Positions 45,435-57,420 of a stretch of 64,000 bases of DNA are shown piece by piece. Every line of letters starts with the position of its first letter. The stretch's first letter is position 1. A program made the position numbers and the translations under genes. This DNA comes from Typhlomys cinereus (lineage: Eukaryota > Chordata > Mammalia > Rodentia > Platacanthomyidae), in contig JALPQD010000027.1 in the NCBI GenBank assembly GCA_023101885.1, forward strand, positions 2,733,967 to 2,797,966. The letters run 5' to 3'. The notes under the pieces are model-generated. The model was not told where the DNA came from and searched no databases. It saw only the letters and a program-made list of their open reading frames with translations.

Positions 45435-47580
45435 CCGTCCCATGAAGAAGGAGAGGGTATATAGAAGTCAAATATTTATCTTTCATAAGGAAACATTATA
45501 GTTGTTTTCTGAATTTTGAAAACATTTTTAGCTTTCATATTGAAGTATGTTATAAACAAATTCTGAGAGATTGAAAAATTCTCTCTTTGGGTAAGCTGAG
45601 CATGGATAAGGGTATGGTAAAATTATATACTCCTTGTCACTGCATGAGATTTAAAGTACCAATTGACTTTAAAACTATCTAAATATATAAAAATATAATT
45701 CAGTAGAAAATCAAATACATTAGAAGTAAAAGTACTACATTCATAATGCTTTTATGTTATGATATAGTAGTTCCCCCTTCCCAAGATTTAGCTTGAATTC
45801 TTGCATTTTCTTTGGATCTGTGCCCTTTGACCTAGCATAACACTACTGAAAGGTATATTGTTTTCTGTCTGATTGTCTATTTTTGGTATTACCTAAAATT
45901 GAAGTAGTGGCAACAATATATCACTCCATACATGTCTTATGTTTCATCATGGAGTTAAGAGTTTTTTTTTTTTCTTTTCTTCATTTTGTTTTAAGCTGGT
46001 CTCAGATTTTTTGTTCTTTTACCACCTTCCTCTAGAGTAGCAGCAGCAGTTGTGGTGGTTGGAGAATGGAATTCCATTCTGAAATGGAATTCCAACTTCT
46101 GGTCTCTTTATTTTCATTTGTAGTAAACTTCTTTCGGGTTAAATTTTAGTAATCACAACAATGATGTAAACCCCTCTTTGAATAGACAAAAAAGAGGTTC
46201 AAGGCAAGAAGAAGAATGATTTTTTTTTCCCATGGGAGGTAATTGCCTTTGGGAAGGTATATCGTGAATCTATATCTAGTCACTTTGATAAAGTTATTCA
46301 TTCAGCAATGTTTATCAGTTTTTAATATGTTCCAAGTTCTCTGCTAAATTCTCTATATATTAGTTTTAATAACTCTGTTAGTTACTTCATATAGAATTGG
46401 GTACCATTTGAGAGACACAATTGTCAAGTATTTGTTGAGGGACATAGAGTTGATCGTGAACTGCAGAGCAACTCTAGTTAGTTAAATGTTGGTTATTTTT
46501 CCATGAATGAGTCAACTCAACCAGATAGAAATTTTAGTCACAGACATTTCACAAAAGTTAGTAATTATGTTTCTAGTTATGTTCTTTGTTATTGTGAGTC
46601 CTTTTATTTAGGTGTCCATTTCTAGACCTATTTTTACCTTTCTTTTTATTCTGAGTCTCTGCAAACTTCAATCCACAAACAAATGCAATGTCAGAATGAA
46701 TAATTCATTGAGTTCATTGCATCCTGAAGTGGCATATCTGAGAGCAGAGATAATCATGCCTGTTCTAACAGGAAGCCTTTTGTTCTTTTGCAAAAGAAGA
46801 AAAATATACTGGAGTTATCCAAGACAGTCCTACTAAATTATGTATATGTTTGGGTCCTTCAGTCTTACAGTCACACTAGGGGTTACATTTGAATGTGGAA
46901 ATTGTTGTACACTTTTGCATTTGGTAAATTCAGGTAATATTTCAACTTTCAATCCATTTAAATAAATAACATTCATCTTCTCTTTAGAAAGGACAGAAAA
47001 CTAACTGCTTCACTTGACTCCTATTGAGAACTACAACTGTGTGGGACTAAATATTTGCACTATGTGGTCACAGTGAGTTTCTGATAGGCAGTGGCTGTTG
47101 CATCCCAGCTACATGACTGTGATTTATTATTTAGCTATGGGCTGTGTTCATTACAGCAGGGAATCTCTCTTCCTGTGGCTCCTTTGAGATCTACGACTGT
47201 CATAATACTGTGCACAGTGGCATGGACATCATTCTCAGTTGAAGGTTCCCTCTGAACTCTTCCAAAAGGGTTCATTTTCATAACCCCTATGGAACAGAAA
47301 GGAAATTCATGCCTGGGTTTATTGACTCTGTGGCACCAGTGTGTTTATAAGAGTATAAAACCGCAGGCAGCTGTTCTTTTGGGTCTATGCTGTCAGGTGG
47401 GAAATTAAGAGAGCTTCCTACAGCTCTAAATAATTAAAACTCATACCCAAAGAAAACTTGCTCTGTTAGCATCAGGTTCAGTTATAGATAAGGAATATGA
47501 AACTTGTCTTTGAGGGACAAGTGTGTATCTGTGGGACACAAATATTTAACTAGGGATAATGTTTAATCTGTTAAGACTAG
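45435..47580. other. Intronic sequence, no gene seen
   Basis: Unique-looking intron. It contains a short perfect hairpin at 46068-46093 and a TATAAAA-type sequence near 47356 that could belong to an old LTR; I cannot support either as a functional site. Confidence 0.45.
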
Positions 47581-47619
47581 TGTGTATCAGTTCAATAATA
47601 GTAAGAATCTAAACATTCA

Positions 47620-47835
47620 GTTATGTGCTTGTGTGATATGTGTGAATGGATGTCTATGTTCATGTGATTTTTGTATGTGTGTTTTTATATGGAGTTGTGC
47701 ACATATGTGTATGGTGTTTGTGCATGGGATATATATATGTATGTTCTTATATGTGTACATGTTTGTGTCATGTGTGTACATGTGTTTTGTGGGGATATGT
47801 ACATATATGTGTGTGCTCAGTTGCATGTGTATATT
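47620..47835. repeat. Degenerate TG/TATG-rich tract
   Basis: About 215 bp of interrupted TGTG/TATG. Cys/Val/Tyr-rich open frames on both strands here are products of the repeat. Confidence 0.8.
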
Positions 47836-50734
47836 GATGCCTGCATTATTTATGAATAGGAGAAGCAAATTTTTCATGTGAGTGTTCTTTACATTGTACA
47901 TCCCATAGTTGTTTCTTCTTGGATTTTCTTAAAACCATTCATATCTTCAAGGGATAAGGGAAAAAAGAGGTGTCACAGAATAGTCTTTGTAAGAGATGGA
48001 TTAATACTAACAAGTTTTAATGCTGGAATGAATTCCAAGAAGATAACCTTAGGTATAGTGGTCATGGATTCTTCAGAAGTTTAGATCTCAGCCATGTATG
48101 ATTTGTGCTACTAGTCCACCAGTGAGCATCAATACCCAGTGCTGCTCTCGCCTTTCTCAGGATGCTGACAGAAACATGAAAGTGTGCAAGAATGCAACCA
48201 AGGTAAACGGAGGAATATAAATAACTCTGTTGTTCTTAGCCCTCTGATTCTCTGACATCCATTCTCTCAGATTTGTTGTTCTATAGTAAAGACTTTGTTT
48301 TTTCATTATTTTAATTGTATCATTTTTAAAAGACCCGTCAAAGATGACTGGGCAATATTTATGACGTTTGGATCATTAAGGAATCACATGACAATCTTGC
48401 TCTGAAAATAACATGCATTTTAATGCTGTCTTTTGAGAATTTGGGTCAGCTCTCCTGAGAATTGCGAATCTGATATTCAATTTCTTTGTTAGCTGCATTT
48501 TCTTTCCTGAAGAGACAATGTAGTGAAGCATATAGGACAGATATTGTCTGTACAAATCAAAAACAAACATACTGTGTAGAGTATAATTGAGTGGGTAGGT
48601 AGCAGAATTCAGAATGACCATTTCTTCTGTTATCCCAATGAATGCTACACTTTTCTTAAGGCCAGTGTCCTGACTTTTACATTTTCCTGACTAGATTATA
48701 AATTAGTAAAGAATAGGGTTTTAGAAATAAACATGAAACCTTCTAGTTTGCAGCAAGACAAGTCAACTGCCCAGGCTAGATTTCAGCATGGTGATTGATT
48801 TGTATGTTCCTATGCCATCAGTCTTGAAACTGTTTTCTAGAAAGCTCCTAAAACAAAAACATTCACTTTTACCAATGTCACTGCCTTAGATTGAAAAATA
48901 TATGCTATTATAAAAGTGTCCACATGTCTTTATTGTTAAGAAAATTATATCAACTGCGTATTAGGAAAGAAGTCAGTCTCTATATGTGCTTGTCTAACAC
49001 TTCTGGATGCAGAGGGGACCTGACTGTCTTTTTCACGCTATGAACTTGCTGTGCTTTTGTAGTGGAGCCTGTTTCATTTTTATAAATGGGTCTCGCATCC
49101 CTTCACACAAACTTCAATAGTGGAGAGAGGAAATTAACTTTTTGAGGAAATAAAAAACACTTGGTTCCTTTTGCTTTTTTCTGATAAATCGCTTTCCATA
49201 CTGCTTCTCATCTTTTTTTTTTTTCTTTATCAAATGACTTAAATGTTTTTAAAGGCCAACAGAGTTATTGAGATGAGATGTAATCTGCTTTTCCCAACTG
49301 GCCAGGCTATATCAGGGCTCAGAGGCAATGATTCAAATGATTCACAATATAAAAGTCCAGAAACTAGGACACACACAAAGGATAAAATTGTAGACTTTGG
49401 TGATATCTCTTTGGGAAGGTGCAATGTGTTTTATTTTGTTTCTATATTTACTTGAATGTCTTTTTAAAATCTCTGCAGAACTTTTACCCACTGCAATACT
49501 TTACTATATTGTTTGGATAGACAATTTGGATGTGTGTGTCTTAAAAAATACTTTATGGTTAATATTTCTTGAGTGCTTATAAATCAACTTTTTTCTTCAG
49601 AGGTATAAGTAAGTAATCAAGATTATAAAGATAAAGGAGCTGAGGATGAGTCCAGCCAAAGAATATAGAAAAGACAGAAAACATAGTCTCTACACATCTG
49701 CCGTTCACCCTGCTCCCAGGGATATGTGTCAATTGTTTAAAATTCTTTATTCCTATAGCACGCTCTGTTACTTTCTAGGGTAAGAGTAGCTACTGACAGT
49801 GTGCAATAACTATGAAAACTATAGCCTGAAACAAAATATTGTATAATTAGAATATGGCAGAGGCAGAGAAAAGTTAGGGGAAATGGTGTGGTGTAGGGAA
49901 CATGGCTGAGCAGAGGTAAAGGGAAAGGAAAAGAATCAATAGATACGACCATTGTCTGTCCTGTGAAGGCTGTTTGCATGTCCTCTGCTCTATTTAGAGG
50001 AATCCATACATGATGCTTTAATCTTTGATTCACAAAGAATAGAACTACCCAGGTATTCATGTACATATTTGTAACTGCATTTCTTTACCTGTACCTACAT
50101 TCTGTACTTGATTCTGTCAGTTGCCACATAGAACATGTTCTTCATCGCCAATATTCTTCATTAAGGGTACTGTAAACTCAGGTTTCTTATTCTGCAGTAG
50201 AATAACCATGTTTAGGAAAAGTCAATGGACTGCAAGTCAATGCTATCAGAATATTATTTGCAGTCTCTTGACACCTTTTTATTGCCCGTATCTAGCATCT
50301 ACATTTTCTCACTATGGGGCAGCACAGGGCCACACCTCACATCATGAAACTATATAAAATTCCCAGCCCAAAGTTGCTCTTCAGAACAAAGGGAACCCAG
50401 AAACCCTTTTCAGCAGAGAAGAGAAACAATAGGGGTTTTGTGGGAGAGTTCTGGTCAGATTGCTCTGCATGTCAGCATGGGCTCATGGGCCACAGAGCAT
50501 AGTACTTAAATTTTATCAATTGCTAATAGATATGAACTGATTTGTTATGGGTGTTTGGAGGAGAATGTAGGAGTGGAAATCTCAGAGTGGCTAAATATCT
50601 GACTTTTTTTTGAGGAAGGTATATTTTTTTAAAAAATAGTAGAGTGTGTCAGCATTCAAGTTTGGTTAATTGAAGATTTGGATCTCTCTGAATCTGATGT
50701 GTGTTAAAGGAGATTGCAGCCACTTATTCACTGT
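47836..50734. other. Intronic sequence, no gene seen
   Basis: About 2.9 kb of intron without recognised repeats or exons. Several small open frames (for example 49737-50066 minus) show nothing recognisable. Confidence 0.5.
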
Positions 50735-51070
50735 TGCTGAGGCCTGAATGTTGGTACCATTTCACAATTTTTACTTTGGTGATAGAATTACCAGAAAAGG
50801 CCTTTGGAAGGTGATTGGAGCCCAAGAGTTGCTTATTGATGGGTTGAGTTCATGTCCTTGGGAAGGATTTAGGGGAATAGTTTACTCAGTGTGGCTCTTT
50901 TCTTTCTGGGACAGGTCATAGCAGAAAGATCCTGCTTTGAAGCAGCGAGGATGTCCTCACCATAAAGCAGTAATTAAACATCTTTATCTTGGCTTTCCCT
51001 GCTTCTAGAGTTGTGGGAAATACATGCTTGATGTGCATAATTTATCCATTTTAAGGTATTTTGTTAAATG
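50735..51070 (+). mobile_element. MLT1-like MaLR LTR
   Basis: GAGGCCTGAATGTTGGTACC, GGAAGGTGATTGGAGCCC, AGCGAGGATGTCCTCACC, ATCTTGGCTTTCCCTGCTTC and AGAGTTGTGGGAAATACATG follow the MLT1 order (CTTGGACTTCCCAGCC, AGAACTGTGAGAAATAAA). Old copy. Confidence 0.55.
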
Positions 51071-52010
51071 ATATCATTTCATTTCTTTTGTCTTAAGTAA
51101 CTGCTGGTTACCAAGCCTCAGACTGGCTTGCTAGATGACATCATGGCCTTCTTCTGCTCAGAGCATGTCTCAGAAGCAATCCCATCAATATAAATCTGGT
51201 ATCTCCTCCATTCTTAGTGTGGAAAGGAAATCACTCTTTCCCAGGAGGGAACCTGTGTGGTCTTTGTTTTACTTGATTCATTGTTGACACTACTGATCCA
51301 TTCAGTTGAATAATGTTGAAAATGTCCTACACTTGAGCTTCTTTCTTATAATCTAGTAAATCCTTTAGTAGTTATTGCAATTTGAATTGAACTTACAGTT
51401 ATTAGAATAGAAAGAAACTCAATTGATATATCTGGAGCTGTGGAAATCACAATACTCAGGGGCCAGATTCTATTTTTTGACTTCCAAAAATCTAATTCCA
51501 TAGAAAGGGATAGAATGCCATAATATAAAATCTAGATCTTAATTTTTAGAACTTTGTGTTCCTAAATTAGCTTATGATTTAAAAATAGAAAAAAAATGTT
51601 GAATATCTGAATTTCAGTTAACTGGGAAGATCATTAGCATCTCCTGCAAGTAGAACAGTCCTTTTTCCTCCTCATGGCTACTTTTGAAGGAGCAAAACCA
51701 ATCTGACAGAAGTTGGAGGTCAGGCTCCTTCATTCTCTAGATATGCTAAAATGGTATATATTAGAATTTCATTTTGGAAAACAGAAAAATGTGGAGAAAT
51801 GCCTGTTTTTATGACTTGAGTTTGTATATCTTAATGCTCTTTTGTTCTTGAGATTTGAAAACCTGTAATTTCTCAAGTTTTTGTCACTTAGCCTTTCTAT
51901 ATCTTACCAATGATGCAATGTAAGTGCACATGAATAGTCGCACAAACACTGTGCTTACACTTTTATTGATAGAGTGCTTCTCTGGCATTCACAAAACCGT
52001 GTCAACTCTC
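51071..52010. other. Intronic sequence, no gene seen
   Basis: No gene or clear repeat recognised. Confidence 0.5.
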
Positions 52011-52014
52011 AGCA

Positions 52015-52145
52015 CTGCAGAAGTTGTGCATGATATTGCACACTGTTAAACCAAGGAAATTTAGATATGAACCCATAACGTTTGACAGTACAAGGTCGTC
52101 CATAACTATAGCTAGTTCATGGCTAGCCTATGCTACATAATACCT
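52015..52145 (+). repeat. B1-type SINE remnant
   Basis: TCAGCACTGCAGAAG, then AGTACAAGGTCGTCC and CATGGCTAGCCTATGCTAC resemble the B1 middle and end (AGGCCAGCCTGGGCTAC). Strongly diverged. Confidence 0.45.
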
Positions 52146-52157
52146 TTCCCCCCAAAC

Positions 52158-52405
52158 AAGAAAGGAATGAAGGAAGGAAGAAATGAAGAAGAGAAGGAAG
52201 AAAGGAAGGAAGAATAGTAGGAAGGAAGGAAAGAATGAAGGGAAGGAGGAAGGAAGCAATAAAGGAAAAGAGGAAAGAAGGATATAAGAAAGAGAGGGAG
52301 GGATGATGGAAGCAATGAAGGAAAGAAAGGAAGGAGATAAAAAGCAAGGAAGCAAGTGGAAAGATGCAGATAGGGAATGAGTGAGGTAAGGATAAAAGAG
52401 AGGAA
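52158..52405. repeat. (GGAA)n-type polypurine tract
   Basis: About 250 bp in which the + strand is almost only A and G, mainly AAGGAAGG and related units, with scattered T and C. The Phe/Leu/Ser-rich open frames on the minus strand are translations of it. Confidence 0.93.
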
Positions 52406-53340
52406 GAAAATTGAAGCTAAGTAGAACCTAAAATCAATGTTAGTACAAGTAATCATTTTTGCTTATGATTAATGATAAAAATTTAGTCATATTGTACAAT
52501 TAATTTGTTTTGATTGCTATTTCTTATTTTTATATTTTACTTAAATAAATGCTTATCAGGTTTTATTATGTCTTCTATTCTGTTAAATCAATATGATTTG
52601 TTCTTCATGTTGCTCCAAAGTGAACACATAGAAACGGGTAAGGCTACTATAAGATTTTGTGTTTCATAGACATCCAAATCCAATTTAACTCTGATCATTT
52701 AATTTGTGACCAGAGACCAGATCACATGAAGATTATGTGGACTAATTTTATCTTGTCATAAGAAACCATCTGATTTCAATTCAGGCTTATTTAAAAATTA
52801 TTATAACACTTCAAAGGTTCAAATAAGGTCCTTCAAAGGAAGCAGAATGTCATGAGATTCTTATATCCTAAGGAGAAAGAAACTAGGGAGTTGTATGGAT
52901 GAGGAAAATGGGAATTCTTTAAGATATTTGTTTAGGTTCAATCCCTTGCAGCTTTATCAGGTTCATCTAAGAGTAGATCTAGGGGTGAGTTTTTAGTTTT
53001 TTGTGGTTTCTGACACTGAAAATCGCAGTGTTCCATGATTATCAATTATCTTAGCCTTTGTTTCTAAGGAATGGAACCTATTGGGCAGTCTTTCCCTGAA
53101 AGACGTTAGTCTACAAAACGACTTTTTTAAAGTTTGGATTGGCAGCCTCTCTGAAACAACTTTACCTTTCTCATGCACTATGGCAAAATGAACCAGAGAA
53201 AAATGAAACTAGATGCTGAAATATAGAATTACATGTTCGTTAGCATACAGATAAATGTGAAATCTCTGTCCTGTGAAAACTTCTAGCTCAGTGAAAGTAG
53301 CTCTATAAAATGTCTAAACATCAATTAATTAGCATAATAA
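52406..53340. other. Intronic sequence, no gene seen
   Basis: AT-rich intron, nothing recognised. Confidence 0.5.
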
Positions 53341-53341
53341 A

Positions 53342-53430
53342 CAGGACTGAGGATATGTCTCAGTGGTAGAGTTATTGATTTGCATGTGTAAGGCCCTAAA
53401 TTCAATTCCCAGTATCATCTCTCTATATTT
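53342..53430 (+). repeat. ID-type SINE
   Basis: AGGACTGAGGATATGTCTCAG and TGGTAGAGTTATTGATTTGC (box A), AAGGCCCTAAATTCAATTCC and CAGTATCA (box B and end) match the short tRNA-Ala-derived ID element over about 75 bp. Confidence 0.65.
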
Positions 53431-53457
53431 TATTCATGTATGTTTAATATATACACA

Positions 53458-53484
53458 TGTGTGTGTGTATATATATATATATAT
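53458..53484. repeat. (TG)n/(TA)n microsatellite
   Basis: A short TG run passing directly into a TA run. Confidence 0.85.
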
Positions 53485-53817
53485 GTTATGTATAAAACAA
53501 AATAAAGGAGGGAGGGGAGTGTCAATGTATATTCTATAGAAGTGCCCACTTACAAGAAGTTGTTCTACTAAGTGTTCAGTGCTTTAGTTACTGAACACAC
53601 TTAAGGTTATTTAAGTAGTGATCATATATATAAAGAATATGTTGTATAGTTAACAAAATGAACAATAAAATAAAATTCCCCATGAGAGCCAAGTTAGAAA
53701 GGTCATGCTTGCTGTCATTGCTTAGGATAGACATGTTGATCTGTGGGCTACCCTTAACACTGTATACTTGGAACAACTGTTGTCTCTAAAGCCATTCATT
53801 GCTCTGGCTTCTTAGGA

Positions 53818-53940
53818 TTAAATTCTAGGACAAGAAGGAAGCAGAAGATTATGAGCTTGAGGACAACTTGGGCTACTCAGCAAGACCCTGTCTGGACAAA
53901 ACAAACAAACAAAAAGTAAACAAACAAACAATAAACAAAT
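53818..53940 (+). repeat. B1-type SINE remnant with A-rich tail
   Basis: AGGAAGCAGAAGATTATGAG, CTTGAGGACAACTTGGGCTAC, TCAGCAAGACCCTGTCTGG, then (AAAC)n. This is the 3' half of a B1 element with an expanded tail. Confidence 0.65.
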
Positions 53941-54193
53941 AAGTCAGAAAAACAGGCTCTTTGACCAGCTGAGTCAAATCCCACTGCAAAGGAGTCAGGC
54001 AAAACAAGCTTTTGAGTTTTAGACTTGGATACTTCCTCCACATAATTTGTATCTTGGAAAATTCTCTAAACAGGATGTGTAAATTTCTAAGTAAATTAAC
54101 CCTGTAATATATGTCCACTGTAAAATTCAGCTACCCAAAGCAAGTACTACTTCCTGATAATGTGATAATGTTCTCTGTAAATACACATTTCTT

Positions 54194-54422
54194 TTTTTAA
54201 TTAAATTTATATTTTCCCCAATCATACAAGCTCAATAGGTACTCCATCCCCTCCCTCCTTCCCTCCAACCTTCCCCAGTCCTCCTTGCACCTCCCTCCCC
54301 TTTTCCCCTTCCTTTCACCCCCCTCACTCCTCTTCTCCCAATGCCTCCCCTTTCCCCCTCTCCCATTCCCTGGAGCAGTCCTTTTGTGTGAATGCCAAAC
54401 TTCCTTCTGAATCCTCCAATAG
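54194..54422 (-). mobile_element. LINE-1 3' end fragment
   Basis: A T-rich tail, CAATCATACAAGCTCAATAG, the C/T-rich complement of the polypurine tract (about 54245-54365), and AATGCCAAACTTCC...CTTCTGAATCC. The direct repeat CACATTTCTT at 54184-54193 and 54423-54432 is the target-site duplication. It is about 230 bp long, a strongly 5'-truncated insertion. Confidence 0.88.
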
Positions 54423-54432
54423 CACATTTCTT

Positions 54433-55820
54433 AACGGAGCCTAATCAGCCAAGAGTAAATAGACTTAATTTAAGGAATATGGTAAAAACAGACAGCCAAT
54501 AAGCCCTACACGTTGAGATGGTCTTTTTGTCTTAAAAAGGGGCCAATTATGTAATCCCTCAATTGGCATTAATTAAAGTTAATGTAGAAACCCCAGGTTG
54601 GTATGTCCTTTACAGTAGCTTATTTTTTTTATCAGTTATCCTACAAATGTCTAATTTGGTCTCCTCAGTTTATTCTTCTGCAATTTCATGTTTCATTGCA
54701 AAATGATTAATTCTGTTGCCTCTCAGAGAGAGTATAATGTTCCCTGAGACAGTGGTCGAGTACTTCCCATGCACACACTCTACCCTGTTGCTCACAAGAC
54801 AAACAAACGTCTTTAGGCTGAATGGTGCAGCTTTTTAATTCTAGTGTTATTCAGTATGGAAGATTGAAGTGTTGCTTGTGGAAAATAATTACAGGTTTGC
54901 AATGGAAATGATAGCATTGAACCAGTGAGATGATATTTGTCCTGCAGGAGAGGGAAAGAAAAATGTTAAGTACACAAATCATGGCTTCTCCACAGAAAGA
55001 CCCCATCTAGAGATAATGACAGGCCTGCTCATGGGGCTGATAGAATCAGAGTGCATCTTGACAGGGGTCCACTTCACCTGGGGTGCGCAGCTGTGCTGTC
55101 TATTTAAGAAGGTCAGAGAAGTTAAAAGAAAGTGTTAAATAATTGGCAAATATGGCTGCTTCTGTGCTGGCTTGAATTTACAAGACTAGTAACCAGGAAG
55201 GAGATGGTAAAGGAGTTCTGATTGCGTGGGAAAAAATGGTTCAATATGACATTGCTTCCACTTCTCATCAGAACACTGTACTCGGAGCCAAGGATCTTGT
55301 TGCAGAGTCACAGTAAATTTTGATGTTTAATTGAAATAATAAATTTGTACTGTGATTTAATTGGCAGTGCTGCAGAGCTGTCTGCTTGATGGGAAAGCTG
55401 TGCCATGTGCAGCTGGGTTTATATTTCATATCAAATTTGCTTAATGCTTACGTGTTGGATTGTTTCATGAGCAAGTGATTTGTATTCAGCATGCATTCGT
55501 TGCTACATGTTTTAGATTACAGTGTGTGTCTTCGTACAGAATTGTACCTGGCTTGTTTTTTCTTTATTTCCTTAACTTGTGTCACTTTCATGGGTACCCA
55601 GACCAAAATGTACTGGCTATTTCCTCCATTAATCATCATAAATACAAAATATACAATAGGTATTTATGAATTGATTGTATAATATACGTCAGTGACTAAC
55701 AGGCTATAAACAGCAAACATCAATTTATCACCTTCCTCATAGAGCTTATATCCTAGTACTCTGTGTGTGGAAATATGTTACCTTTATGCAGGTCCTCCAA
55801 GCCCCATGTTTGGATGATTG
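54433..55820. other. Repeat-poor intronic stretch
   Basis: About 1.4 kb with no repeat I recognise and richer sequence complexity than its surroundings. It includes several homeodomain-type TAATTA/TTAATT cores (54565-54590, 55320-55370) and a CAGCTG-type E-box region near 55410. There is no reading frame with a recognisable product. A conserved regulatory element is possible but not shown. Confidence 0.4.
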
Positions 55821-55857
55821 TATTATTCAGATTCTCCAGAGATGTAGAATAGGCACA

Positions 55858-55942
55858 ATGTATATATATATATGTATATATGTACATGTATATGTGTATG
55901 TATGTATATGTATATATATGTATGTATATATGTATATATAGG
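55858..55942. repeat. (TATG)n/(TA)n tract
   Basis: Interrupted TATG and TATATA units over about 85 bp, adjoining the LTR-like repeat that follows. Confidence 0.88.
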
Positions 55943-56390
55943 GAATGTATAGGGAGTGTATTGAGTTGGCTTACAGATATGGCTCAGGTAGTCCAACAAT
56001 AGCTGCCAGTGACTGAGGTAGTCCAGCGATGGCTGCCAGTAGCTGCTCAGTTCAGTGCTCAAGTGAGTGATGGCTAAAGGCTGGAGAATTCCTAAAGTCT
56101 TAGTCTAGTCAATGATTTGGCGGGTTGGAGGCTAGAGAGTCGAAGAAACTGGACGGCCGGAAGGAAGAACTATTCCTAGCACAGCTGCAATAAACATCTC
56201 TTCTCTTTGGTGGCTCCTTTTTATACAGTACTGGGAGGATCCTATGAGATCTTTGGAAGTTCTGATAGGATCTAGGGCAGGTATAATCCTTTCAAGTAGT
56301 CTCAGTTGATCCTTCCAGGTGTGGTTTTAGCCTATTTTAGTTAATACCAGATGTCTCAAGTTGACACCCAGGCTTAACTATCATAATGAT
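55943..56390 (-). mobile_element. LTR-like rodent interspersed repeat
   Basis: Read on the minus strand it ends near GTCAACTTGAGACATCTGG and AACTAAAATAGGC at its 5' side, has a TATA-like GTATAAAAAGGAGCC near the middle (complement of 56216-56230), then a long segment ending CTGTAAGCCAACTCAATACAC before the TA/TATG run. This resembles a dispersed rodent repeat with an LTR-like promoter. I cannot name the family. Confidence 0.45.
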
Positions 56391-56562
56391 ATTCCCCACT
56401 TTACACAACACTTTGTCACACCTAAGCAAGGCAGAATTGGCATTGGCACAGATCATCAGGGAAACATTCACTGTAGTGCCCACTCACTCATTCAGAAACA
56501 GTTCCTACGTTCTTGCTGAAGTAAGTAGTCATCCACACAGACATGTTTTTTTGATGATAATT

Positions 56563-56653
56563 TTGAATTCCATTAATTAAATGAAACAGCCAGTAAGCAA
56601 GAAAAATGTTGAATTCTATCAATTAAATAAAACATCCAGTAAGCAAGAAAAGC
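56563..56653. repeat. 46-bp tandem duplication
   Basis: Two adjacent diverged units, each from TTGAATTC through AATTAAAT to CCAGTAAGCAAGAAAA, with about five differences. This is an older duplication than the ones near 34058 and 44484. Confidence 0.9.
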
Positions 56654-57235
56654 AAAATGGAGGTAGTTGTTGTAAAAGTGTTGTGAAAGAACTGACATGT
56701 GGGGAAAATAGTAGCTCTGTTCCTATTGCCTATACTTGACATCCATGGCCAACCAATGTCTTTTCGCCTTCGGGATGTGGGGTGAGGAGTGGATTACCGT
56801 TTGCAGACATGAAGCTGCCATTTCAGTGGGAGGGATGATTACCACAAAGGCTCTCAGACCCAAAGATTTGTGTGATCCAGCTTAGGAGCGTGACTAGTGG
56901 AGTTAATAAACAAGTAACATGGAATCTTTAGGTTAGTTCAAAGGGGTTGTCAGGGGTTAGATGAGATAGGCTGTTCCAGAAGACCATTCATATTGTCTAA
57001 TTGGGCTTATTCTTCATTCTCAAAGATAAGAAACTTATAAATGAGTAGAGGTAAATAGTATGAATAATCTTAATATTTTTATTTGCTTTCTTTCTTTTCT
57101 CATTTTTTCTCTGTGCATGTGCTGGCAGATACAAATACACAAGCGCATGTGTATACATTCAACTTGATATTAAACTGAGGTTATGCCTTTCCTGTTTTTA
57201 TGTTTTTTGTTCTTACTGATAAAAAAAAAAATATC
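56654..57235. other. Intronic sequence, no gene seen
   Basis: Nothing recognised. Confidence 0.5.
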
Positions 57236-57239
57236 TTCC

Positions 57240-57420
57240 AGGGCCAGCAAGATTGTTTAACAGTTAAACTGGTGCCACCAAGCCTTATGACCTGAGAAAA
57301 GTCATTCAAAATCCTATGGTAAAAGGCAGGCACGGCCTTTATGAAGTTGTTCTCTGACATTTATACACATGTCATGACATACATGTAACCATAGCCACAC
57401 TTTTCACATGCAATAAATGA
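57240..57420 (+). repeat. B4-type SINE remnant
   Basis: GGGCCAGCAAGATTGTTTAAC and AGTTAAACTGGTGCC (head), AAGCCTTATGACCTGAG (box B region), AAAATCCTATGG, then GTTCTCTGACATTTATACAC and a CA-rich end. The B1-like middle is deleted. Confidence 0.55.

Noticed and set aside
45960..45990. T-rich run as a possible processed-pseudogene tail
   Set aside because: No coding-like sequence of any known gene adjoins it on the appropriate side.
47582..47901. Cys/Val/Tyr-rich open frames on both strands, possible small secreted protein
   Set aside because: The frames come from an interrupted TG/TATG tract. The Cys and Tyr content is a product of TGT and TAT codons.
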